Positions 1-10,807 of a stretch of 64,000 nt of DNA are shown one piece after another (position 1 is the first letter of the stretch; every line of letters begins with the position of its first letter). Location: assembly GCA_030490835.1 (NCBI GenBank), contig CM059971.1, positions 58,638,012 through 58,702,011 on the forward strand. Direction: 5' to 3'. This DNA comes from Annona cherimola. Taxonomy: Eukaryota; Streptophyta; Magnoliopsida; Magnoliales; Annonaceae. The notes below the pieces were generated by a model. That model was not told the origin of the DNA and searched no databases. It saw only the letters and a list, made by a program, of their open reading frames with translations. Made by a program: the position numbers and the translations under genes.

Positions 1-690
1 AAAAATCCTAAAATTTATCTATAAACCAATTGGGGATATGCTGACTTGGATTCTCAAGTATAAATCTTATCCACCATAAATGGGAAAAGAAATAATCTTG
101 TCTAAATAAAAATTTCTGTCATGCCTCTTGATAATCCCAATAATTATATTTTAATACAGTAAGTCGAAATTTAGCTCTTTCGGTTATAGAAGCTGTTTCT
201 GGAAAAGAGAATAAAGTGTTAGGGTTATGAGAAAACCACTGGTCTAGAGGAATAATTTTTCTAATATGTAATTTAGAGTATAATATCCAATCATCTCTTG
301 GAGGTTTGACAATATGTTTTATAGTGATAGAGGGGGTTTGTAATAAAATCCGTTTATAATAATTTATATCTTTTCCAGCAGCTGGAGAGATAAATCATTC
401 ATCTTTTGAAAAATACCTTCTATAAATAATAGTAGTAACTTCTTGAATAATTTTTTCATTCTTTTCTGCTGAAGTTATAGTACTAGGAAGATCTTTACTT
501 TTTATAAGATCAACATCTGATTTTTCTAAATTTTGAATAAATTTATCTACATTATAGAGAAAGTTATAATTTTGTGGAGTACTTGAGGCAGTTTTATCAG
601 CCAGATTCCTTAAAGGAACCGGTGATTATGTGGGCCTGACCAGAGGCTGATTTGATGATTGTGCTGGAGGTTATTGCGGAGTCAACCTCA
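1..690 (-). pseudogene. Unassigned region downstream of pararetroviral RNase H
   Basis: The minus strand holds long, nearly open stretches rich in W, F, I and K that continue from the RNase H region and run off the window edge. Stops interrupt the frame (for example near 406). I do not recognise a domain. Its place downstream of RNase H suggests the last part of the polyprotein or the next viral ORF. It is old, since stops and likely indels are present. Confidence 0.35.
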
Positions 691-1110
691 GGCGTTCCCT
701 GCAAGAATTCTCTCGATAGATAGTCAGGAAGAGAATTATTTTCTCCTTTGATATATTCTATCTAAAAGTTATATGGTGATAACATTACTTGCTAGCGAGC
801 AAACATATGATGAGACACGAAATTCTTTACATTCTTTTGAATTATTTGTTTTGCTGCTTGGTAATCAATTCTTAATAAAAAAATTTATTTATAAGATCTT
901 CTTGAAATTTATCTATACAAATAATTATTGCTAACATTTCTTTTTTAATAGTAGGATATGTCATTCTAGTTTCGTTTCATAATCCTGAAGTATAGCGAAT
1001 CAAATATTCTTTATCTTGATCCTTTTGTTTAAGTATACCACCATAACCAATATCAGATGCATTGGTTTCGACTATTTTAAATAAATTTGGATTTGCTAAA
1101 TGTAAACATG
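690..1110 (-). pseudogene. Pararetroviral RNase H domain, broken
   Basis: Translated on the minus strand, 1090-1020 gives an ETNASDIGYGG-type motif, the RNase H start in which the family normally has ETDAS. Further on are a TYPTIKKE-like helix and, near 720-780, an IEYIKGENN-like motif typical of the domain end. The first conserved Asp is replaced by Asn and several stops interrupt the frame, so the copy is inactive. Confidence 0.6.
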
Positions 1111-1273
1111 GTAAATATTTAACTTTTCTTTTAATATTTTGGACTGCTTTAGTATGTTCTTCTGTCCATGGAGATGAATTTTTTCTTAATCTTTGTAGTA
1201 ATATTTCTCTATTATAAGCAACTTTCTCATAAAATTCTGCAACATAATTTAAACATCTTAAAAATCTTTACAA

Positions 1274-2221
1274 TTATTTTTTATCTTTTATTTCATATGG
1301 GAATTTGTCTGCAAAAATTATAGCTCTATTAACTAGCTGAATAGTGTTGTATTTTATATTAAATCCCAAAAATGATATTTCTATTTGAAATAATTTCATT
1401 TTTCTTTCTGATAATACTAAACCATTATGATGGATTATATTTTTAAATGTTTTTAAATGTTTCCAATGTTCTTGGATAGAATTAGAATATAATAAAATAT
1501 CATCAATATAGACTATTATAAATTCGAGATATGGATTGAATATATCATTCATAATATTTTAAAATTCAGAGAGGGCATTTTTGAGACCAAAGGGCATAAC
1601 ATTCCATTCGTAGTGTCCAAAGGGTACAGTAAAAATAGTCTTATATTTATCTTTTTCTGTTATTTGAATTTGCCAATAACCTGATTTTAAATCAAATTTA
1701 GAGAATATTTTTGCCTTTATAATTCGTTGTAATAAGTCCTTCTTATTAGGAAGAGGATACCTAATCCATTTTAATACTTTATTTAATGGTTTATAGTTTA
1801 TTACTAACCGGGGAGCTCCTCGTTCAATTTCTGCTGCGTTATTTACATACAAGACGGCACAACTCCAAGATGATTTACTAAGTTTTATTAATTTTTTATC
1901 TAATAAATTTTGTATTTCTTGCTTGCAATATTTTAATAATTCTAGATTCATTTGTATAGGTCTAGCTTTAGTGGGAATCTTTTCTTCATTGAATTCTTCT
2001 ATATAAGGTAAATTTATTATATGTTTCTTTCTATTCCAGAATGCATTAGGGAGTTCTGAGCATACTTCTAAACTTAATTTTTTATGAAAATCTTCAATAT
2101 ATCTTTTGAATGGACCCTTAATTTGCTGTTCAATATTTTTTATAGTATTCTGTTCTTTTAGATAGCATAAAATTTTTTTCTTACATAATAATGTTTCTTT
2201 TAATTCAGCTAATAAGGACAT
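1274..2221 (-). pseudogene. Pararetroviral reverse transcriptase, broken by in-frame stops
   Basis: The minus strand gives 220 residues from 2221 to 1562, a stop at 1559-1561, and then 92 residues in the same frame to 1274. Visible motifs are LVINYKPLNK and YPLPNK in the fingers, FSKFDLKSGYWQI (catalytic box A), FTVPFGHYEW, MPFGLKNA, and YIDDILLYS as the catalytic YxDD box. Both catalytic regions are intact in sequence. The stop between the two parts sits at a position where a CAA-to-TAA change would explain it, as expected from decay of methylated DNA. More stops follow below 1274. It matches caulimovirid RT better than Ty3-gypsy RT, from its motif style. Confidence 0.72.
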
Positions 2222-2239
2222 TTTTGGAGGTTATATAAA

Positions 2240-2576
2240 TGCAAATATAAGCTCTTTATTTTGTATAGTAGTATGAATACCTTCATTTGTTATTCTAAAA
2301 GGGTGTTATCATTTGTAGGAACGGAGTTCCTAATATAATTTTTTGTTGCATATTTTTTATTAATATAAATGGTGTTTGGAAACAAATATTTTTGTTACAT
2401 ATATGGGCCCTTGATAATTTATATTTTACAGACATATCTGTACCATCAGCAGTAGCTATTGAAGAATTTGATCTTTCGAAATATTTAGGGGGAATTATTT
2501 ATTCTTTTATACAGTTTAGATCTGCTCCTGAATCTATTAGGGCTATAAATTCTATAGAAAAATCTTCAGGATAATC
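2240..2576 (-). pseudogene. Pararetroviral aspartic protease, minus-strand copy
   Basis: The minus strand carries the DSGAD active-site motif (near 2530-2545) and a GTPFL motif near 2320, both typical of retroviral-type aspartic proteases. It lies directly upstream of the RT in the polyprotein order. The frame breaks after the GTPF motif (stop and shift near 2290), so it does not read through into the RT. Confidence 0.6.
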
Positions 2577-2805
2577 AATAATTTTTAAAGTAATTTTTGA
2601 ATACCATTTTTATAGTATAATTTTTTGAGTTTGATATAATGTGTGTAGAGATGATTTTGGTTGATGAGGATCTTTTTCTTTAAGAATCTCATTTAGTTTT
2701 TGTTCAAATTCTTCATCTTGTTCCTGCCCTTCCCGGGTTTGATTTTCTATTATATTATGAAGTTCTAATATTTGGATTCTATTTTTTAATTCTATAATTT
2801 CTATT
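2577..2805 (-). pseudogene. Polyprotein linker with coiled-coil-like segment
   Basis: On the minus strand from about 2800 down to 2650 an open stretch is rich in I, L, E and K with heptad-like spacing (IEIIELKNRIQILELHN). This is the position between the capsid zinc-finger region and the protease in many caulimovirids. The segment is single-copy and forms the spacer of the inverted repeat. There is no zinc knuckle here, so the capsid part is lost. Confidence 0.4.
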
Positions 2806-3190
2806 ATCCTGAAGATTTTTTTATAGAATTTATAGCCTTAATAGATTCAGGAGCAGATCTAAACTGTATAAAAGAAGGAATAATTCCCCACAAATATTTC
2901 GAAAGAACAAATTCTTCAATAGCTACCGCTGATGGTATATATATGTCAGTAAAATATAAATTATCAAGAGCCCATATATATAATAAAAATATTTGTTTTC
3001 AAACACCATTTATATTAATAAAAAATATGCAACAAAAAATTATATTAGAAACTCCATTCCTACAAATAATAAAACCCTTTATAGTAATAAATGAATGTAT
3101 TTATAATACTATATAAAATAAAGAGCTTATATTTGCATTTATAAAACCTCCAGATATATTCTTATTAGCTGAATTAAAAAAAATATTATT
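2806..3190 (+). pseudogene. Second pararetroviral protease copy, plus strand
   Basis: The + strand repeats the protease region of the neighbouring minus-strand copy in opposite orientation. The DSGAD motif appears near 2845-2862, followed by the same downstream residues and the beginning of the RT ORF (an LLAELKK-like match near 3165-3185). In-frame stops occur, for example near 3115. It differs from the minus copy at many sites, so it is not a fresh duplication. Confidence 0.6.
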
Positions 3191-3215
3191 ATATAAATGT
3201 TTTTTTTTTATTTAA

Positions 3216-3755
3216 AAATGGGTCCTCTAGCTCCGCCGCCGAAGGAAGCTTCAATCAGATTAACAGCCAATTGTCCATCCAATGTCACTATTTAACTCGT
3301 CAACATCACCTCGAGGCGACAGCATAGTCCGTGACATCATGGTAAATCGCCCCCGCCAATCGTCGGTAGCAAATGAAATATGTCCATCGCAGCTCACTCG
3401 CCAATTTCAGTTTCCTTGTTCCGTCTTCCTCGTCCTCATAATGAACCGCATGAGATCGATCCTACCCGTTCATCCAATTCTGATCTAGAATTCAGCTCTC
3501 TTTCCATCAGCAGATGGGCCGCATTCTCATCGAACAATCCAACGGCCCTCATTCCTTCCGTGAAAATCAGTACAGTCAGCATTTCTCCTCCACCCTGGCC
3601 TCGTGACATTATCCCCTCACCCGCCACTCCGTCCAGATTTCTACCAACTCACACTACACCCTCTGCGCATCCTTCTTTTCCAGCAGATCTGAGCCGTTCC
3701 CATCAGATCCACCGTCCCGTTACCGCCGCATCTCCGCCGTCCGTTTGGGCCAGCA
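3216..3755 (+). promoter_or_regulatory. CLASP upstream region / 5' UTR
   Basis: Base composition changes abruptly from AT-rich viral DNA to balanced, CT-rich DNA near 3225. This stretch must hold the 5' UTR and proximal promoter of CLASP. No convincing TATA box was found in the host part. A TATATAAA string at about 3190-3197 belongs to the viral arm. Several upstream ATGs (for example 3282, 3380) open short frames, so the transcription start probably lies close to the gene. Confidence 0.45.
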
Positions 3756-4091
3756 ATGGAGGCGGCCTTGGAGATGGCGCGCGCCAAGGACACGAAGGAG
3801 CGGATGGCCGGGGTGGAGCACCTCTACCACCTTTTAGAAGCTTCCACCAGGAGCCTCTCCTCCGCCGAGGTCACCTCCCTCGTGGACTGCTGCTTGGATA
3901 TCCTCAAGGACAATTCCAACTTCCGAGTCTCCCAGGGCGCCCTCCAATCCCTAGCTTCCGCCGCCGTCCTCTCCGGCGACCACTTCAAGCTCCATTTCAA
4001 TGCTCTCGTCCCATCGGTCGTCGAGCGCCTTGGGGATAGCAAGCAGCCCGTGCGCGATGCTGCCCGGCGCCTTCTCCTCACGCTGATGGAG
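3756..4091 (+). CDS. CLASP: CLASP exon 1
   Basis: Residues 1-112, the first half of TOG1. It opens with [16 protein letters not shown] and contains the helical motifs [13 protein letters not shown] and [20 protein letters not shown]. Donor GAG|GTAATG, phase 0. It is clearly GC-richer than the rest of the gene. Confidence 0.95.
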
Positions 4092-7000
4092 GTAATGCTT
4101 CTTCTCTCTATTGGAACTGCGTTCGCGTTGGCGTGATTGAATCACATGATCCGGATTGGTGTTGGATATTGTCACCGGCAGTTTTGTATTATCGCAGTTT
4201 TGGAATTTGATTGTCTGGACTGCTGTTGAATTCGTTGTCTGCATCGGTTTGAGTTCGTGGCTTGTGTGGGCTGCAGTTGGAAATGGGTAGATCTGACGGA
4301 TGATTGATTGGCGGGCCTTGCCCTACCCAGTACTGATGCAATGTTCGTATTGGTGAAATCAGCAGTTCTTATGTTTTTAAGTACAGCCTCTGAGCTGCTT
4401 TCTGATTTGCGCTATCAATTTTATTGAAACGTGGGCAAATTTGTGAAATTTGGATGGACATTCAATGATTTGAAAAATCTTGGTCAATTTTCCTTCCATG
4501 TAACTAACTTGATTTGGTCTTTGTGATTCATAATTGAGTTGATATTCCAGCAGATCGCTCTGACTTTATTTGATGCATCAGATGGTTGGCTTTGATGTTA
4601 TATTTTTTGAACTGCTGCTTTGGTTATGCTTTTGGGAGGAAGAAATTTGTTTCTATGTTGTATTTTTGGCTCATACACATGCTGCTGGTTAGAGAGATGC
4701 TAACACTAGTCGAGGAGAAAATTCTTGTGCTTCATCCCTTTCATGAATAGGATACCACTGGATGGATAGCTCTGGTCAGTGTTCACAGATTGTACTACCC
4801 CTGCACCACAGCGTTAGTTTCCTTTAACTTCAGAAGATATTGCTTGAGGATTGGCTTTTATTTTTCTATGTGAGTCCATTTGTTATTTTGAATGTAACAT
4901 TGATTAGATAACTGCTGATGCTCTAATAAGTTGCAGTAACTGAATTATTATTGCACCATCACCAATATTCCAGAGCATTGTTAGTCCCTCTTGTGTTTTG
5001 GTTTTTTTTTTTTTTTTGTTTTGTTTTGGGTGGGGGGTGGTGGTGAGTTGCAGGGCAGCACCTATACGATACGGGTGTATCATATTGGTGTAAGATTATA
5101 TCTTCCCATGTCACTGTTTTTAAGACAAAAAATATGAAAAAAATCCAAAAAATTGTGAAATGTTAGTTTATCTTATTTTATCTTTAACACAGATAATGTT
5201 CCACAAGTCCCTTCTCTATTTAAAGTAGTTGATATGCAAGTGAAACAAAAGAAATTGGCCACATTCAAGAAGTCACCTAACACACCACTGTATCATGTAT
5301 TGGGCTTGGCAAGTACCTGTACGATACTTGCCATATTATATGAGTATTGGTTGATATGCAAAACCATGCATAGGGCCATGTCCCATTTGTATCCGCCGAT
5401 ATTCAAAAGCATGCTCAAGAGGTGTTTCACCTCCTTAGACTTGCCAATAATAATTTTCCATTCAAGATAGATACATATTTGAAAGTTTGTACATGTCATG
5501 GACTATAGTTCGTCCTGCTTGCTACTTGAACCCCATGAAGAATTATTTTCCATGGAATTCAAATGCTAAGGAAATTCTTTCTTTTAAAAATTGACCACAC
5601 AAGCTACCAATGTAAATCTCTGTGTGTGTGTGTGTGTGCTTCTGCTGATGATGATTCATAGTTTTTAGGCATGTGCATGGTTGGCTGTTTCACATGAATC
5701 TTTTACATTGTACAGAATGAAGTCTTCATGTTGTTCAGTTTGGCTATTCACCATCAAATGCAATTGATATCCTAACACAGCCTCAGGAAGATTCTAATGT
5801 GCTGAATTGGCAGCTCATGACTACTCTAAAACGGTAGAGAATTGTGTTTTTAGATTTTGCTGCCCAACAGGGCATGGTTGAAAACGAGATCTGAGGTTTC
5901 ATGCTTTAACTGCAGATGCAGATTTGGAGAACAGGAATCCTGTGGCTTACTAGTGGACTGATTCAATATTTTATCTATTTTCCTGTTTGTGTCCTTTTCC
6001 GGGCTTTGTATTTAATTTTTTTTAATACTTTTGAGTTAAAGCACCATTTTAATTTTGCATGCTTCCTAAATTAAGTTATTGGGTGAGCAAGTTGCCATAT
6101 GTCGTTTGTCAGTTCCTTTCACATCCATCATGTCCATTACAATAATGTAAAAACTGAAAAAAAATGGGATTGAAGGTTTAATACCTGCATAATATCTAGG
6201 TGTCTTCCCCAACGATTATTGTTGAAAGAGCTGGAAGTTATGCTTGGATGCACAAGAGTTGGAGAGTGCGTGAAGAGTTTGCACGCACGGTCACATCTGC
6301 AATTGGTCTTTTTGCAGCTACTGAGCTTCCACTACAACGTGTTCTACTTCCCCCTGTATGTCAACTTTTCACACATTTACAGTTTTTTTTTTTTTTTTTT
6401 CTAATGCATGGTTTTTTTTTTGTTTTGTTTCTGATTCTGCCCCTCATCATCTTCCCAGGTTTTACAGTTATTGAATGACTCCAATCAAGCTGTCAGAGAA
6501 GCTGCTATTTTGTGTATTGAGGTAGGTAGATGTGCCTGATAATGGTACTTCTGTGCATGTGAATAGCGTCCTCATTGCATATTTCAGGTTATAGTGCTGA
6601 AGTAGATCTAAATGTGGATTTTCACTTTTTTTGGGGTATTTCTAAGACTCAATTTGTTATTAAAAAAACTGAGACTGATAAATTAAACTGGCAAGTTTTT
6701 TTTTTCCCCCATGTTGGTCGTAGATCATGATCATTGTCATCATAAGTTATTCTCCATATATGTAAGACATAAATTTAAGATTTAGATGTATTTTACTTAA
6801 TATCAATAATATTTATATCTTAATGATCCTATTTTTTCATAAGTTAATATTTTATAATTAAAAATTTTATATTAGAAATTCAAAAAGTGGAATTTCTTAT
6901 TGTTAGCCTAGATCTACAACACACATTGTCATTTTATGAAAGTATTTTAACAAATTATATATTTATAATTCTATTTTGGAAAAATCCCTAAATTAAACGT

Positions 7001-10000
7001 TCTTCACTAAATGTTTTAAAGAAAAAATAAAGATATAGGAATATGGATGATCATATGAGCTTGATGCTAGAAGGGGGAAATTAAGAAAGATGTTATAAAT
7101 AGAATTTATGTAGGTTGGAACAAGCAATAAAATGCTCCAGAAATTTTATGTGACCATCGAGTTCCTATTAAATTAAAAGAAAATTTTTATAATACTATGT
7201 TTAGACCAGTTATGCTTTATGGGGCAAAATGTCGGGCAGTTAAAAAACAACACGTATATAAAATGAGTGCAGCAAAAATGAGAATGTTAAGATAGATGAG
7301 TGATAAAAAAAGAAAAGACAAAATTAAAATGAAGTAATTTGAGATAATCTAAAAGTGAGCTAATAGGTGATAAAATGAGGAAAAATGGACTAAGATGTTT
7401 TGGTCATATTAAATGGAGGCTTGAAATGACATTAGTTAGGAGAGTTGAGTTTATTCAAATAGAAGGTGGTAAGAGATTGAGAGGAAAACTAAAAGAAGAT
7501 GGATAAAAGTAATTTAACGAGATATGAAAACATTAAACATTACTTAAAACTTAATTACTGATTGTCAAGAATTATATAACAGAATCCATGTAGTTGACCC
7601 CACTTAGGAGGAAAATAGCTTACGATGATGATGATGATGTGAAGCTTGATGCTAACAATTGACAATTGATTTGTACTCTAAAAATAAATAGATTTGGATG
7701 GATTCTGAACAAGTTTTATACCTGATTTTTAATCTAACTTCAAACTTATGTAAATCGATTTTTGACCAAAAACAACTTTTTTTCCTTGTAAATCTACTTA
7801 CATAGTTGCCCAAATATCTTTTATGTGGCCCAGAGCTAATTTCAAATAGTATGAAATTATGCAAAAACAGTATATTGGTTTTGGAGGTTGAAAAGGGAAG
7901 AAACTCTGGTCACTTGTTCTACGACTGTGAATATGTGCTCTTCCTAAAATCAATATCTACTAGATAAATTGATATAATGTCAGATAAAATTGATATTTGC
8001 ACGATAATATCGAGGATATCTCATGATAAAATTGAAACTGCTGGAGAGCATGTAAATTCATTTGTCAGTGTGTTCACTTATTGTTAGTACCCAAAATTGA
8101 TAGTATTAGCGATATCATTGCCAATATTGTTGACATGGCAAATGCTGGTTCTTAGTAATTTATAATGTCTTCATAAGGGGTAGCTTGATACATTATACTC
8201 TTGTTATGTGCATGGTTTGAGGAGGGGTCTATAGTACGTTGCCATACCTTGTACAGCAAGAGATTGTTTCCATGATTCAAACCCATGACCTTTAGGTCAC
8301 ACAGCGGTAACTTTTTCTGGTGCACCAACACTCCCCTTCCTTTAATGTCTTCATATATTTCTTAATTATTTTTATCCATGTTTTTTTGACTTTTGTTCCT
8401 GTTCTCTTATAACTTTCTATTTAAAATAAACTCTTTCTTAGTAGGTGTTGTTTGAAGCCTCTATTTAATGTTCTTAATCCATCTTAGTCTATTTTTCCAT
8501 ATTTAATTACCTATTGGTTTTACCCCTGGTTCGGGTGGCGTAAAACTCAGAAAAATATGAAAAAATATGTAAAAAATCAGAAAATTGGAAAATAGAAGAA
8601 TATATAATTATTTTACATTTTTCTTATATATAAGATAGCGTATCGGTTCATTTTCTTTTATAAGTAGTTATCTATGGTAATAGCGTGCAGTATAATTTTA
8701 TATGAAGAAATCATAAACAAGATATGTAAAGTCAATTCATCAAAAAAAAAAAAGATATGTAAACTCATTAACAATTCAACATACATGATACATAGCAGAA
8801 ACAAATATGACTAAAGTAAAAAATATAAAATAAATCATAAATAAATTAATCACAATTCACGAATAATATGTGTGATACAAGCAAAAACCCCTAAAAAAGT
8901 TGATAACCTTTTATTTGTGAGGTGTTCAAGTTTATTTCTAAACTTTTTACATTTTTATAAATTTTATAAGCTCAAAATTTACCTAAATTACAAGAAAAAA
9001 TTAATTATATTAACATAAACAAATTTATGCAACTGATAAAAGCTTTTCTTTTAACTTTTTAGAATAATTTAAAAAATTTTTAGGCTTCTAAAAAAAAATA
9101 CAAAATATATAAAAGTGAAATAAATTTTTTTACCAAGTTGTAAGAAAAAATATTAGAACTTATTGTAAAAATGAGTGTTGATGGAGGAGTTTTGGAAAAG
9201 AAAACATATGTAAAAAAGTGAAAAAGTAGAACTTTTCATAAGTTTATTCATTTGGCCAATACACCCTTGTACGGCCAATACTTATAATTTTTTAATATCC
9301 TCGATGAAATACCTTTGTTTCCTGTATTGGACATGACTGGCATGGATAGGATATGGCCGATATGGGGCATATCGGCTGATATTTGAATCCATGGTTTTAC
9401 CTTTATGTTGTTTTAAATTACTTCATTTCTAATTTTACCTTTTTTCCCACCCTGTATAATTAACATTTTCATTTTTGCTGCATTCATTTTCTATACATAC
9501 TGTTCTTTAAGGGTACAACATTCTTCAACTTTAATCTACTTTCCATAGTGCTATTGCCGATTGGTTTCTCATTTAGGTTACATCAAAGTACTCCATTACT
9601 AATTTTTATCTTTTCTTTTTTTAATTCATCAACCTTGCCCTTCTCATTTCTGCTACGTTCATTATATATGTTATTCTTTTTTTTTTTTTTTGATAATCTA
9701 TATATGTTATTCTTTGATTGCACAACATTGTGCCCTAAAAGCATAGCTGGTCTTATTGCTATTATATAAGATTTTTCATTTAATTTAGTTGGGACTCAAT
9801 TGTCACATAAACTTCTTGAAGCACGCTGTCATTTTCTCCATCCTAATCGAATTTTATTTGGTGCCTTCATCAATTTTTTACTTGCTTGAACTATCGATCC
9901 TTATTACATAAAATGATTCATTGTTGGTTCTACTTGGTTTGAAATCTTAATTGGTTCTTTATCTATATTCTCGCTATTATTAAAGTTGCATTTCCTATAT

Positions 10001-10674
10001 TTGGTTTTTAAGCAACTAATTCTAAAACCCTTAGATTCTTCAGCATCTCATTGTTTGTTTAATTTCGAAGTTTACCTGTTCTCTTGTTTCATATGTTAAG
10101 AGTGTATGATCTGTAGATAACATGAATGAAGGGACTTCTTATAAATGTCTAATAAGTTTATCAATAACTAAAGTGAAAAGGTAAGGGCTTGGAGCTGAGC
10201 CTTGATGTAAGCCTATCGTAAATATTTTATTTTTAAAAAGATTTGTTCTAATAATAAGTGGCTTCAATGTGTAAAAATAACTTCGGTGGGTGCTAGGGAT
10301 AGAAATTTATCTTTTGGTGGATTTTATCTTCTGGTTGGCTATCTTGATTTTAAGCAATGGGAAATCTATGTCATCTATCCTTCCATGATATGAAGTTGAG
10401 ATATTGAAAATCATCTTCAAACATCATTATAAGTTTTTTTGATTGCATTGGGGTCAACTACTATGTTCTTATCACGATATTCTTATTACCTAGATTTTTC
10501 TTGATAATCTTGAAAATCTTGAACCATGTCCTTTTAGCACTTATTCTCTTGTCACCCATCCTCTTGGTTGATGTGGATCAATAACAGCACATGAAGATTG
10601 TAAGAAAGGAAAGTCTGGTCCATGGACAACTTGGCACTACCATGGTGATGTAAAGCCCGCATGGGAGCTAGCAC

Positions 10675-10735
<61 letters not shown>

Positions 10736-10741
10736 CATACA

Positions 10742-10807
<66 letters not shown>

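Larger units (their letters stand above)
1..2805 (-). mobile_element. Endogenous caulimovirid-like pararetrovirus, decayed, runs off left edge
   Basis: Read on the minus strand from right to left, this segment has a coiled-coil-like linker, an aspartic protease with the DSGAD motif, a reverse transcriptase, an RNase H and a further conserved-looking region. That order, and the style of the RT (a PLPNK motif and a YIDD box), fit the polymerase polyprotein of Caulimoviridae integrated in plant genomes. Several in-frame stops and frameshifts show it is not a working virus. A Ty3-gypsy origin is the alternative, but no integrase follows the RNase H, which favours a pararetrovirus. The genus is not assigned. 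Confidence 0.7.
2165..3215. repeat. Imperfect inverted repeat of pararetroviral protease region
   Basis: Positions 2165-2576 and 2806-3215 are reverse complements of each other with scattered mismatches and small indels, by eye roughly 85-90% alike. The spacer is about 229 bp. Transcribed RNA could fold into a long hairpin. The right arm ends about 540 bp upstream of the CLASP start codon. Confidence 0.75.

Noticed and set aside
3380..4039. A 219-residue open frame on the + strand overlapping CLASP exon 1.
   Set aside because: Pro/Ser/Arg-rich from GC-rich DNA, in a different frame from the strongly conserved CLASP exon 1. It is a shadow frame.
8176..8342. A tRNA gene on the minus strand.
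   Set aside because: Only the box-B-like word fits. There is no cloverleaf, and the 13-bp duplication plus Au-like body make it a SINE.
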